Position numbers and translations under genes: made by a program. A stretch of DNA of 64,000 bases from Melitaea cinxia. Lineage: Eukaryota; Arthropoda; Insecta; Lepidoptera; Nymphalidae. The notes under the pieces were generated by a model. The model was given only the letters and a program-made list of their open reading frames with translations, did no database searches and was not told where the DNA came from. Position 1 is the first letter of the stretch. Each line of letters begins with the position of its first letter. Below, piece after piece: positions 11,957 through 23,328 of this stretch. The stretch lies in NCBI RefSeq assembly GCF_905220565.1, contig NC_059408.1, forward strand, positions 12,462,508-12,526,507, given 5' to 3'.

Positions 11957-13472
11957 CATACTTAAGTCATGTTTTGTTACATGTTATTGAAGAATGTATA
12001 GTAAATGATTAATGATTTATTTAAATCTAAGTTTGTTGACAGGTGGAGTTGAATACAAATGATAGTTATGATAAACAATGCGTAAATAAGATTAATATAT
12101 CATAGAATGGTAATAGGCTTTTGACAGTTGACGATTGAATTATCGGTTGAAAGTTGATTTTTTAGAAAAAGTATGCCATTGACACTTTACTTTGCGGAAT
12201 TGTATTGACTTACATACGCATCATTATTAACACACACACCCACACACACATCCAAACCCACACCCATTTAAAAAAAAATTAGAGTATTAGTCGAAATTAC
12301 GAAGTTGTAAGAGCACGGGTTTCATTTCCAGTATTCAAAAATGTCACTACTTTTCTTTATTAAAGGAAGATCTTTGTCTTGCAATGTGATATTTATAGGC
12401 TGTTTTAGTGCGGTACTTAATAGTATACGTACATTTTTTCTTTACAAATGTACAATATTTAAAAAATTTCGTAAACATTATCGATGAATAATTCATTTCT
12501 AATATTCCCAATAGCTGATATAATATCAAATTACTATTCGACAGTTTGATTATTATTCAACTTTCATAACACGCATTTCAACGGCACTTTAGTCGTGATA
12601 TCGCAAACATTTCTCCCAAAAATTAGGACACCATTTTCACCTCAAAGAAAAATCGGGAGGTAAACTTGACAAATCATATTTTCTGTTCATATGACTTTTA
12701 TCAATGCGCCTTAGAGTCGAAATTTGTTTGTTTCTACTACGTCTATTTTGTGGTATATTAATATGAGGGAGTGGACGTGACATTTATTGTTTGACAAGCA
12801 TCGATCTGTCTTCTGCGATGCGAGGCGTGAACACAAAGTTCACGGGGATATTTTTAGTCTTAAAGCCAATATTTGGCCAATTTTTTAATTGTAACGAGGT
12901 TTGACTAAAACTTAATACTAGTTTTGGCTAATTTGTATATTTGTTCGAGACCGTATGTTGATCGGCAGTGTAGTATGGCTTCCTCGAAGTTAGTTTTTAG
13001 GAAATATATGAGAACACAAATTCCTGTGTATTCGTTTAAAAATATTTAAGTAAAGTATAGTATAGTAAAGTTATTTGAAAATTATCTCATTAGTGTTCTT
13101 TTAACTTATAAGTTTATGTAATAATTTTAGTTACCATCACTTATATAAGCTTATTTATAGCATATCGATGTTAATAAATAAACGGACATAAAATTATTGT
13201 CGTTAAAAACTCCATATACTTCTTAAGGAAACAATGAAGAGTCACCCTAAGACTTAAAACAAGTATTACTTTCGTGTTGATAGGATTGTTCACCGTAATT
13301 ACTGTAATGACATAAGTATTTTGTTCCTCAAAGTCACTTACACCCTTCATTCATTAAAACAATGTGTGGTTAAGTTGACGACAACATAAATGAGAAGTTG
13401 CTACTTCATATCAGACGTATAATTAAGGGAGGGGGGAATTTTATTTATTTATTTATCTAATACTTTATCGAA
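11957..13472. other. Spacer, no gene seen
   Basis: Contains a (CA)n run at 12230-12250 and a unique-looking segment at 12540-12860. Frames are short and AT-driven. Confidence 0.5.
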
Positions 13473-13512
13473 TACTAGCTTTCCGCCCGCGTCGTTTATA
13501 CGGTTTAGGCTG
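13473..13512 (-). repeat. Helitron-like 3'-end fragment
   Basis: 'ACTAGCTTTCCGCCCGCGTCG' is, in reverse, the usual '...GCGGGC..GCTAGT' terminus of lepidopteran Helitrons. The rest of the element is not present. Confidence 0.5.
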
Positions 13513-13555
13513 TTCAGGTTGCTTCCGTTAAAAATTGTATATATTATTCAGTGGT

Positions 13556-13812
13556 AACACAGTAGAACTGAAGTAACACAGCAGGAATTTGCGGCTCAAA
13601 ATATGAAGCAGTCTGACTGGGATAGTACCTCGACCTTACAGAAGATCACAACTAAATAAAACTGCTTTCAAGCAGTGTTGTGTTCCTGTTGGTGAAAAAG
13701 GTAACCGGAGCAGAGAATTGGGGATACGGTCAGTAACGCGCTCGCGATGCTTTTACTGATGCAGACGTCTATAAGCTACGGTAATTGCTAACCATCAGGT
13801 ACGCTAAAAAAG
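13556..13812 (+). repeat. Repeat-C copy
   Basis: Contains 'GAAGTAACACAGCAGGAATT', 'GGATAGTACCTCGACCTTAC', 'TTTCAAGCAGTGTTGTGTTC' and 'CTATAAGCTACGGTAATTGC' plus 'TAACCATCAGGTACGC'. I recognise this as a widespread lepidopteran interspersed repeat, probably a LINE-derived 3' part. Non-coding; only copy in the window. Confidence 0.65.
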
Positions 13813-14228
13813 TATTAATAAGTAAAAAATAAGTATTCCACTAGTTAAAGAATTTTTATAACAAGTCCATTAGGAGTTAATGGAAAACATGATGGTTTGA
13901 TTGATTTGATTAACAAACTGGCACTATCTCACATTAGTGAGACAGTCAAGCACTGCAGCAATTACTAAAAAGTCTAATTTTTGCAAATATTCAATAGTTA
14001 TCGCAGAAAAACTAGAAGTATAGACGGACAAGAAAACTGATTAATTTTATTCCAGCGAATTAAAGTTGCGATTCAACAAGGCAATTCTGCTGGCATTCTT
14101 TACCATCACTCCGCGCGGACATAATTTCTACTGTAATGAAATCTGTAAATAATTGAGTATTTAGATTTAACGTTGCATATGTCTCAAAGTAAATTGTCAG
14201 TATAGTTAAATAAATTAATAAACATTTA

Positions 14229-14428
14229 TCTAATACATAAAATTCTCGTGTCACGGTGTTTCTAGTTTAACTCCTCCGAAACGGCTTGACCGATTCTCAT
14301 GAAATTTAATGTGCATATCGGGTAGGTCTGAGAATCGAACATCTATATTTCATACCCCTAAGTTATAAGGGGGAGGTTAAGGGGGTTAATAAGATATATG
14401 GCAAAACAACGTTTGCGGGGTCAGCTAG
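14229..14428 (+). mobile_element. Helitron-like non-autonomous element (200 bp)
   Basis: It begins TC after an A and ends 'GTTTGCGGGGTCAGCTAG' before a T, the A|TC...CTAG|T arrangement expected for Helitrons. Body words: 'AATTCTCGTGTCACGGTG', 'CTCCTCCGAAACGGCTTGAC', 'CATATCGGGTAGGTCTGAG'. No target duplication, as expected for rolling-circle insertion. The same family in reverse orientation lies at 29106-29417. Confidence 0.75.
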
Positions 14429-14647
14429 TATACCTAAACAAATAAACTAGTGGAAAGTGAAAGTTATTAGTACCACTATTCAAAACATACAAAAATGTAA
14501 ATATGTGTTTGATGATTCTTTTTAGATCGAAAGCTGGTACTTGTGATGTGATCCAATTTAAATTTGAGCTAGATCTGACGGGTACTTTTTGAGTTATCTT
14601 TAATATATAAAATAGTAAAAAAAAGTCAAATACGCATTGTATTTGAC

Positions 14648-14754
14648 TAATTTTTTTAACCTACGTTATATTACTGGTCCGTGTATTTGAAGTCGTCCAA
14701 GTAGGCGATGGAGTTGAAGTCGGTTTTTTTTCTTTTGTGAGCAAACACAATTAT
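14648..14754 (-). repeat. Repeat-P, 5'-end fragment
   Basis: Reverse-oriented head: 'GTTGAAGTCGGTTTTTTTTC' then 'GAGCAAACACAATTATATA', with 'AACCTACGTTATATTAC' further in. Confidence 0.65.
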
Positions 14755-14782
14755 ATATTGTAAGGTGGCCAACAAGCGTTGG

Positions 14783-15004
14783 ACGACGCGTTGGCATAAC
14801 GGTCACAGCAATGGTTTGTGGCTGTTGCGCTGGCGGTTGCAGATTCGGTCTCCGCACAAGACAAACATTTGTATTGGCCATACAGATGTTCGCCGTAGTC
14901 TGGGTGCTTGTACAGACCTTGTGGATCTCCCCACCATGCCGTGGAGAGCACGTTAAGCCCTTGGTCCCGGTTGTTAACATGTACACCTGATAGCGATCAT
15001 TACT
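14783..15004 (+). mobile_element. SINE-A copy, 3'-truncated
   Basis: Head 'GCGTTGGCATAACGGTCACA' with diverged A box, a B box mutated to GATTCGGTCTC, and the body through 'CACCTGATAGCGATCATTAC'. It lacks the GGCTGAAG terminus. The unusual truncation at the 3' end suggests later deletion. Sense and antisense frames here are SINE translations. Confidence 0.75.
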
Positions 15005-15180
15005 CATGACGCAAGCAAAAAGTGTACCTTTCGTCTGCCTGATGGTAACAGGATGCTCGAGAGATATATAATTTAGCTTTCGGGCTAATCCAAATATTTA
15101 GCAACATTTTTCCTACTGTGCTTTCCATTGCTTATTTATATGTTTTTATGGCAAAATATGTGATTATAAAAGATACTACG

Positions 15181-15237
15181 CTGTAGCCTGTAATATCCCA
15201 TAGGACATAGGTCTCTTTCCCATGTAGGATATAAAAG
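15181..15237 (-). repeat. SINE-A 3'-end fragment
   Basis: 'TAGCCTGTAATATCCCATAG' and 'GTCTCTTTCCCATGTAGGAT' are the reversed SINE-A terminus. Confidence 0.7.
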
Positions 15238-16137
15238 ATAGGATTCAAGTAAAACAAAACAGACATACTAAATTACGAACAAAAGCTAGTTTACTAATGT
15301 GTTATATATATCGTAGATAGCAACAAGAGCGCACATCAAGCTCTTTATAAAGTGCTCCTCACTCTAATGAATGTCGAATGTGTTAGCGCTTGAGTGTCGT
15401 CGATCATCGGTAAACGTTTAGAGTGCCTTTGTAAACTCCTTGCCTTGATTCACAACGTTCGGCCTTTTATTAGAAGTCCTTTTTCAACATCACGTGAAGC
15501 GAACTTGTATTGTATTTTCATTTTAAGAGTGATGGGGTAGAATGATTTTAAGCTGATTTTATTGTAATCGTTGCAGTTTTGGAGCGATATTGGACATATT
15601 GTTGTAATGGTGTATAAAAGATACTATTTTCAGGATTTCAAAATTACTTTGAAATTATAAACATAGCTTTACTACATTGCGAAAGAATATTTTATGAAAA
15701 ACTGGCTGAAGACTAAAGTCTGTTGGTTTCATTGAAGGCTTTTATATTCAAATGTGTAACACAATATTTTAAGTTTTTAGCTAATAGTACGAGTAGTATC
15801 ACAGTAGTTCACTACGAATTAAGAAATTCACAAATAAAAAGAAATCATTTATACAGTACACATTTACTCAAGTTAATCAAACTTTCATAACTTTTTTTTA
15901 CATTTCTAGTTTGTGAGTAGATATATTAATATTATGAAAAGCGAAATGCTTATAAATTCAAAAGCAAAAGATCTGTTATTTTAATATCTACGTAAAAATA
16001 GGTTTTAGATTCTCAAACATAAAATGTAAAATAAGTTAATACACATTAAAATAGCAAAATTAATAGAATACTTATAGAAGTGATTTGGTGTAGACATTAA
16101 TATTAATAATAATTTAGAGACAGTAAAGATCAATCAT
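15238..16137. other. Spacer, no gene seen
   Basis: AT-rich. Around 15320-15500 the composition is more balanced ('GCACATCAAGCTC', 'TGAGTGTCGTCGATCATCGG') and the sequence is unique within the window. No coding support. Confidence 0.5.
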
Positions 16138-16465
16138 CAATCATTACAGCCTATACAGTCCACTGCTGGACATAGGCCTCCACAAGTTTACGCCAAAAAT
16201 AACGCGAACTCATGTGTTTTGCCCATAGTCACCACGCTGGGCAGGCGGATTGGTGATCGCAGTACTGGCTTTGTCGCACCGAAGACGCTGCTGCCTGTTT
16301 TCGGCCTGTGTATTTCAAAGCCAGCAGTTGAATGGTTATCCCGCCACCGGTCAGCTTTTTAAGTTCCAAGGTGGTAGCGGAACTGTGTTATCCCTTAGTC
16401 GCCTCTTATGACACCCACGGGAAGAGAGGGGGTGGCTATATTCTTTAGTACCGTAGCCACACAGT
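16138..16465 (-). mobile_element. Repeat-B, LINE-like 3' end
   Basis: Reverse copy: 'CAGCCTATACAGTCCACTGC' and 'TGGACATAGGCCTCCACAAG', then 'CACCACGCTGGGCAGGCGG', 'GAAGACGCTGCTGCC' and 'CGCCTCTTATGACACCCACG'. In sense orientation it ends '...AGCAGTGGACTG..AGGCTG' followed by an ATGATG-type tail, which indicates a non-LTR retrotransposon 3' region. Among the longest copies in the window. Confidence 0.8.
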
Positions 16466-17120
16466 ACACTTGTAAATTATAAAGGATTAAATATTAATTG
16501 AAATCTTTTGGATTATAAAATATCTCGATCGATCACAATTCAGCCTGATATGAAAGATATTGTAATAATATTTATACTTTTGATTATGCTTTTGACATTG
16601 TCATTAATATTGATAAGGTTTAAGAGAGTAAAAAAATAATTATATTTTACAACACAATATGAGGAAAATAAGGTACATATTTGGCTAACATAAAAAATCC
16701 AAGACGATGCTTAAACAAATTACTCGGGGACGCATTACACCGTTCATAATCTCCTGTATCCCGACATAATTTAACGAAAGAAAATTCCGAACGTGAGCGA
16801 CGCAGTCTTACGCAGCACACATACACTTAGTGAGCTACACCCCAAATTAATAGCATCCTAACAAAAAATGCCCCCCTGTCTTATGAGGGTGGCCGTTCAT
16901 TTGCATATATGTCCCCCTGGCACCCTAAGGAGCGGGCGAGGATGTATTTTTAATTTCATTCTTATCCCTGAGCTTAAATCATGAGAGCGGCCATGCGTGC
17001 AAGGGCGGCCCCCGGGCCCCCCACTGGCTTGCGTCATACGTCGCTAACCACGTACAGAGTAAAAAGAAAAGAAATCTTAATAAGTTTGTTAGGGAACGGC
17101 GGTATTACGTGGACATGACT
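16466..17120. other. GC-rich unique block at 16720-17060
   Basis: After AT-rich sequence, 16840-17045 is markedly GC-rich ('GCCCCCCTGTCTTATGAGGG', 'CCCCCTGGCACCCTAAGGAG', 'GGGCGGCCCCCGGGCCCCCC') and occurs once here. It carries no open frame of note. Candidate conserved non-coding element or promoter-type island; unproven. Confidence 0.35.
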
Positions 17121-18150
17121 CTCAGGAATTACTATTTTTTATCTTTGTATAAAAAAAAAAAAACAATATCATTCCAATTTAGAAGAAGCTTAGCATAGTG
17201 AGAACCGATGGACAAAAAATAATTAGCTAAGATACTTAAGTATCAATTATCGAATCTTAAGTAATTTTCTATTCATTACTTAAGTAATAAATAATAAATT
17301 AATTAAGTCACTATCTGAAACCATTAGAGATTTTCAGAGGACTTCTGATCTGAAGTGCCAATATAATAAAAAAAGTGTTTGCTGATAAGCATTAATATAA
17401 AATGCAAGATGTTTTAAAAATGGTCACAGCCACTACGAGCTCGTAGTTGGTTTACAATAAATAAATAATAATAAAAAACATTTAACAGACTATTAATTTT
17501 AAACTATTGACAACACTGTTTCATGAATTGAAAAACTATTGATAACAAATTGTACATGATTCTCAGAGCTTATTTTTTTAAATCATAATCAGTCAAAATA
17601 TACGTCACATGCACATACGCAAACACGCAAATAAAAAAATTGACAAAAAAAAACGCTAATTAGAACGGTCTTATCCCTACCATCCTTTTAATGAATTATA
17701 CGCGAACAAAAAACAAAGTCGTCATTTGGGCGAATTCGGCGGAAGTTTTGTACAGCGGTTATACGAGTATGTTAGCTGGTATGCTAATGTTACTTGCTTC
17801 TGTCTTTGTTCTATGTGCGTGTCATTGTTTGAGATCATTTGAGACCTTTGTATGTATGTGTGAGATGATATTAACTCAGAAAAAGTATATTGTGTTATTA
17901 TTTGATATATAATGATTTAATTACAACTACTCTGGAGTTTGTATAAAAACTATTTTATTTAAAGTGTATGTATATTGTGTTGTAGTATAAGATTGAAATT
18001 CTTTGTTAAAAATAAGGCCATGTAAATATTTACGGTTAAAATTATTAGTAAACTTGTGTTGGTTTGTAAGTCAGTGGATTTTAAATTTAATTCCTTATTG
18101 ATAGAACATAATTACAAACATAAATATAAAAGTCATTCATTATTCGTTAC
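17121..18150. other. AT-rich spacer, no gene seen
   Basis: Chance frames only. The 73-codon frame at 17691-17912 has no domain and sits in plain AT-rich DNA. Confidence 0.5.
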
Positions 18151-19010
18151 AAGCTTATCGTTGTTGCAAGACAAAGCGCCCCACCGACAAACTGAAAAAT
18201 GAAGATAACTCAAAAACCGCGACCTTTATAATCGCATCAGCGACCTCGGATTGTGGCCGTTAATTATTGATAGAATGAAACTTTTATCAAAACTTCAGGA
18301 GCAGAAGCCAAAATTATTTGAAAGCAAGGAAACCCTTCATAATGCCTGCGAAAATATTAAAACAAAGCCGCGGCCACCCCGCCTTCTATACAGGACAGAG
18401 AGACATTGGTAGCGATATAGAGCTGATATTACCACCATCCTTTATGAGTTCGGCTATAGATTCCTAATTTGTGACCTATCTCAAATACCTCAAATAATAT
18501 TTTTGTGCCAATATAGATTTAACGACGTGGCGGTGACCAAGAGCGTAGTGAACTGTTATGACAGGTCAAGGCCTGGTATAACATTACGTAAAATTGTAAA
18601 ATGCCTTGTTTTTCTCGTTTTTTTTTTTACTAAGTGACGTAGTTCTGATTATAGCAATACAATAATAGAGTAAGAGAAAAGGAATACTTTTTTGTAGCTT
18701 TGTAGGAGTTCAAGATTAGCGGTTATATCATCTCTGTAAATTCTCATTGAAATCCTCGAAGACGACTGCTAGCGGGTGGTGATTAATATAACGCATCTCC
18801 CCAACGGTTTAATCGTTGGCTGGCAACATTTTTACCCAATTTTTGGGGATCCCCCTCGAGCCGCACCCACCCCTTTCTTTCGTTAAGATAAATTATCTTG
18901 CGATCAGGATAAGAGTGTAGGTTCAAATTGCCGCCTTTAAAATTCAGAGTTCGGCCGAAAATTTTCTTTGAACACAGGCCACCCCGAATTCACTGTTTCT
19001 TTGTAAATGT
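18151..19010. other. Unique GC-richer block
   Basis: Includes 'GCGACCTCGGATTGTGGCCG', 'AAAGCCGCGGCCACCCCGCC', 'CAACGGTTTAATCGTTGGC' (an inverted CAACG/CGTTG pair) and 'GGGGATCCCCCTCGAGCCGC'. No frame with domain support. Possible regulatory DNA. Confidence 0.3.
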
Positions 19011-19192
19011 TTAAACGGTAAACTTACCCTTTAAATGGTGTTAGGAAAGTCGAATAATAAGTACGAATAAGTATACTTTTAGTTAATGTAACAATGCTTA
19101 AATAAAATATTATGATTTTGTCGTAAGGAGAGATTTTTTCCCCTTCTTATTTCTTACTTGTAGGTATGTATAAATTTTTTATACTCAACAAC

Positions 19193-19306
19193 CAACCCGC
19201 CTGCCCAGCGTGGTGACTATGGGCAAAACACATGAGTTCACGCCATTTTTGCTGTGAATTTGTGGAGGCCTATGTCCAGCAGTGGACTACAAGAGGCTGA
19301 AGTGAA
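19193..19306 (+). repeat. Repeat-B 3'-end fragment
   Basis: 'AACCCGCCTGCCCAGCGTGG', 'ACACATGAGTTCACGCCATT' and 'GGAGGCCTATGTCCAGCAGT' in sense orientation, 5'-truncated. Confidence 0.8.
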
Positions 19307-19383
19307 TAACATATAGGTACAATATGAGTATATCAAAATTGCCTTAAGTTTTTAAATTATACGATATATTATTTTATAGTTTG

Positions 19384-19430
19384 TATTCAATTAATTTAAT
19401 CATTAGTATTCAATTAATTTAATCATTAGT
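19384..19430. repeat. Tandem duplication, 23 bp x 2
   Basis: 'TATTCAATTAATTTAATCAT' plus TAG occurs twice head to tail without a mismatch over the second unit. Confidence 0.85.
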
Positions 19431-20527
19431 ATTTCATTTGACAAAAATTCCAGTTATAATCATATTTTGTAGTTTTATCTTTTTCATTAAATAAATGTAA
19501 GGTCTATTATATTCTATTCTAGCGATTATTAATTTCTCTTATTTCAATAACTATTACTTAGTTTGCTATTTTTTTCTATGCATATTTGCACTATTTTGAA
19601 CGATAATGCGTTTCAAGTCCTAAATCAATTAGTGTCAGCTTTTTGTCTGTTAAAATTCAAAGTAAAAGCTTTAGATGTATTACTGCTATATCCTATTTAT
19701 TATGAAGTGTAGTGTGTTTTGATTTTGATTAACACGATGCATGTACATGTTTTGGGTTATTTTATTTAGCTTAGTACATTTCCGATTTATATTGATTTAT
19801 TATTTTATATGTATTGTAAGATTTTTTTTTTTGTAAATTTATAACAGTTATTTTTTTAAATAAAGTTTAAATTTATTCGTCTTGAATTTAATTATAGCGA
19901 AAGTCATTAAGCTTTGAACGTCCATACAAAAATATTTTGTTTTCGCAAGTTGTAACTCATTGTTTCCAATATTAATTTCTGGTCGGATTGTTTCGTCCGA
20001 TCAACCCGTTTCTTTGTGTCTAAAGGTCGTAATAAACTTAGAAATTCTTCTTGATATTTAATAGTTTTTATACTTATACAACAATATAGATATGTTTTTG
20101 TGTATATCTTAGTTGCTGGCCCGTTTTTAGCAGTTTATTTACTTAGATAATAATAAAGTATTTATTTATCTAGAGTTATTACTATTTGTATATTGGAGTG
20201 AAAACACACACATACTTCTTATTAATATAATAATTACAAATAATATAAAAATAATACTTAGGAGTTTGTTTATTTGAAATCGTTAATATATATTAGATAT
20301 TATTTAATAAATAATTTATTGTCATTTAAAAAACCTTGGAATTTTTTTTAGGAAATAAACATATAACGGGAATAAAGTAATGAATTAATGACTGAGATAA
20401 TGGTATGAATTAATGATGTTAACTTTAAGTAATCTCATAACTTATTAAATTTTAAAATCATTTCAATTTGAAAACTTTTAAGATGAAACAACATGATTTC
20501 AGTTTTAAAAATAAGTCAATAATTTAC
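19431..20527. other. AT-rich spacer, no gene seen
   Basis: No repeat family or coding signal recognised. A short balanced patch at 19900-20040 ('CGAAAGTCATTAAGC', 'GGTCGGATTGTTTCGTCCG') is unique. Confidence 0.5.
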
Positions 20528-20880
20528 GCTTCCGCCTGTAATATCCCACTTCTGATCATAGGCCTCTTACCCCATGTAGGAGAAGGATCAGAGATTAACC
20601 CAGCACGCTGCTGCAATGCGGATTGGCAGATATATTCCCTACTACGAGTAACCATCGCTATCAGGTGTACAAGATACATAATTATATACATGATAACAAA
20701 CGGGGCCGACGGCTTAACGTGCTCTCCGAGGCACGCTGGGGAGACCCATAAGGACTGCACCAACGCCCAGACCACGGCAAACACCTGTATGGCCAATACA
20801 AATGTTTGTCATGTGTGGGGATCGAATACGCAACCGCTAGTGCTATAGCCACAGACCAGTGCTGTGACCGTTGCGCTAAT
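20528..20880 (-). mobile_element. SINE-A copy, near complete
   Basis: In reverse orientation: terminus 'CCTGTAATATCCCACTTCTG', body 'GCACGCTGGGGAGACCC', B-box region 'ATCGAATACGCAACC' (mutated) and head 'TGCTGTGACCGTTGCGC'. Open frames of 126 and 90 codons on the two strands here are SINE translations and share residues with frames at the other SINE-A copies. Confidence 0.8.
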
Positions 20881-22382
20881 CATTACTAATTAAAAATTCA
20901 ATAAACAGTATGGTAAAAAAAAACTTCACCTCAAAATACATTAGCAAACGGCAACCCTAACACTTATTCGCTTAAACGCTATCACGGCCTTAAAAAGGTG
21001 AAACGTTTCTGTTAACATTTTATACTCAACAAAAAAAAAGCATTTCGCTCAGTATGCAGGCGACCGTCCAATACAAACAAGGGCTTGTTGACGCGACATG
21101 TGAACTTGGCTCGTTCACGACACGTAACATTTAATGAACTTCTTTCTTCCTTTTATTCTCCTATTTGTTTTATTTTGTATTCAACGTACGTTTTAAATGT
21201 TTGGATTTCAGATGCTATGTTGAATGTTTAACGTTTGTGGACTAAGATTTTTGATAATATATGATTTCGAAATTTGAATTTAAATTCGATGTTTTTTTTT
21301 TCAATATAGAACGTAATATAGTTCCATTCGCTTTTATTGTCACTTTTCAAATATTAGTACCTACGTATGGTGTTCTCTCAATCTGAAATTAATCTTCTTA
21401 CGAAACTGAGCTAACTTTCGGCATTTTTCAGCAAAAAAATACTTTGTGGCTAAAAAGTAATATGGAAAAAAATAACGGAAAAACTAAGCAGTTGCAAGCT
21501 CAGTAAACTTCTTTTACATATAAATGATTCATCACTAGCCAAAATAAAGAATAACTATTCAAATATGCCTCAAAAGCACCTTCGAATCGTCATCTAACAA
21601 AATAAAATTTTAATTATTGAATTATTTGAAACTACCACCGATTCGGAATGTAGATTCTGCAGAGAAGAACCGCAAAAGAAGCTCGGCAGTTATTTTTTAA
21701 ATTACATAATTATGGAATGTGACATTAAAAGTAACATAAACATCAGTATGTAGTAACATTTTGTGAAAATTTGCTGATATACTACTTTACGATACTTGTT
21801 TATGCTTATGTGTATTAAAATAATGATTGTTTCTCAAATAAATAACAAAAACTTACGTAAATCATAACAAAATAAATAAATAAATGACTCGAGTTAATCC
21901 CAGAGCGTTTAAATTGCACACAGCGCTGTATTACTACTTGAAAACTTAAAAATTTTCAGCGAATGAAATGGTCCATTTTTACACTAATTGGCTTATCGAT
22001 ATGACGTTTACAGCTGGTCGATTGCTCTAATAATAATAATCTTTTAACAAGCTAACTTTGTGAGTGAGTAAAATAAAATTTTTGTACCTTTTAAAAAAGC
22101 AATTTTTATATACACTATATGCTATGATATATTTGCTTAGTGTCATTTTGTAGCTAATTTATTAAGTAGCCCATTAGCTTGAAATTGGGATTGATTGTTT
22201 TACAAGTATAAATCAAATTTATCCCTGAATAAATGTAAAAATATTTTTTTTTAATTTACAGTAGCATTAAAATAAATTAATTAACAATAAGTAGCACTAA
22301 TATTTTAGTTTAGATCAGTCTCGGTCGACATCATAGCAATTGATATTGATAGCAATAATTGCACAAGTTTTGTTGTTATATA
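20881..22382. other. Spacer, no gene seen
   Basis: Positions 20930-21140 are somewhat GC-richer and unique; the rest is AT-rich. No domain-bearing frame. Confidence 0.5.
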
Positions 22383-22481
22383 CCTATCTCGACGAAGTTA
22401 TCCGCGAACACATATAAAAAAATATATATATATATACGGTCGAATTGAGAAACCTCCTTTTTTTTGAATTCGGTAAAAAAG
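22383..22481 (+). repeat. Repeat-P 3'-end fragment
   Basis: 'CGACGAAGTTATCCGCGAAC', 'ATACGGTCGAATTGAG' and 'CCTCCTTTTTTTTGAATTCG': the tail of the family, 5'-truncated. Confidence 0.75.
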
Positions 22482-23161
22482 CTGTACTATAATCAAAGGA
22501 TCATTTGACAACCTTAGTTTGAAAAATAGAATTAAAAAAAAACCTTGCAAAACATCATTATTTGCGGAAAACGATTGGAAAATATCGCAAGTCTCACTCC
22601 AGATATTTGTATCTCAAGTTCACGCAAGCAAATAGACACAGTCGCTGCACTAGTCACTTTAGTTCTTACTAATGAAGGTTTTCGCATAATTTTACATCAA
22701 ATGTGTGTCAATATCTTAATTATTTGTCAAAGCGTGCCATGACTACCTTAGGCCTATGAAGTAATGTAGTCTGCTTGATTATTATATTAATATTATATAT
22801 ATAATTATTATTTTTTAGTGTTAGCGTAAGAACGTTGTCGAGTCCATGCTTTCGACCTTGGCGAGATGACCCCTTATTCCGATGGCTCGTTGTCTCAACA
22901 CAGACTCAAAACAAACACTTTTTAAAGTAACATTATCAAGAAATACTTCGGCAGGGTGCTTCTGACATAGTTTTTATTTTTGATGTATACATGATAAATC
23001 ATTGATCATCATAGATTATTTTGCACGTAATGTTCAACTGTCAATTTTATTCAACTAATCAAATGAACAAATTTCAAATTGTTAGAAATACAAACAAAAT
23101 ACATACCAAAAATGCATTATTACAAATTATTTCACCACATCCTGTATGTTGTACATAATTA
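22482..23161. other. Spacer, no gene seen
   Basis: A unique balanced patch at 22830-22940 ('GTCCATGCTTTCGACCTTGG'). The 65-codon frame at 22545-22742 has no recognisable domain and starts at a non-ATG codon. Confidence 0.5.
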
Positions 23162-23328
23162 TATTCATCACTCATCATCATCACTTCAGCCTATCGCAGT
23201 CCACTGCTGAACATAGGCCTCCACAAAAATGGCGTGAACTTATGTGTGTTGGCCATAGTCACCACGGTGGGTAGACGGGTTTGTGACCGCAGGGCTGGCT
23301 TTGTCGCATCGAAGACGCTTATGGAATT
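23162..23328 (-). mobile_element. Repeat-B, LINE-like 3' end
   Basis: Starts with the reversed (GAT)n tail ('CATCATCATCACTTCAGCC'), then 'GCAGTCCACTGCTGAACATA' and 'GGCTTTGTCGCATCGAAGAC'. 5'-truncated. Confidence 0.8.

Noticed and set aside
17815..17865. 'TTTGAGATCATTTGAGACC' resembling the bantam microRNA seed
   Set aside because: Only part of the mature sequence matches and no hairpin partner is visible.
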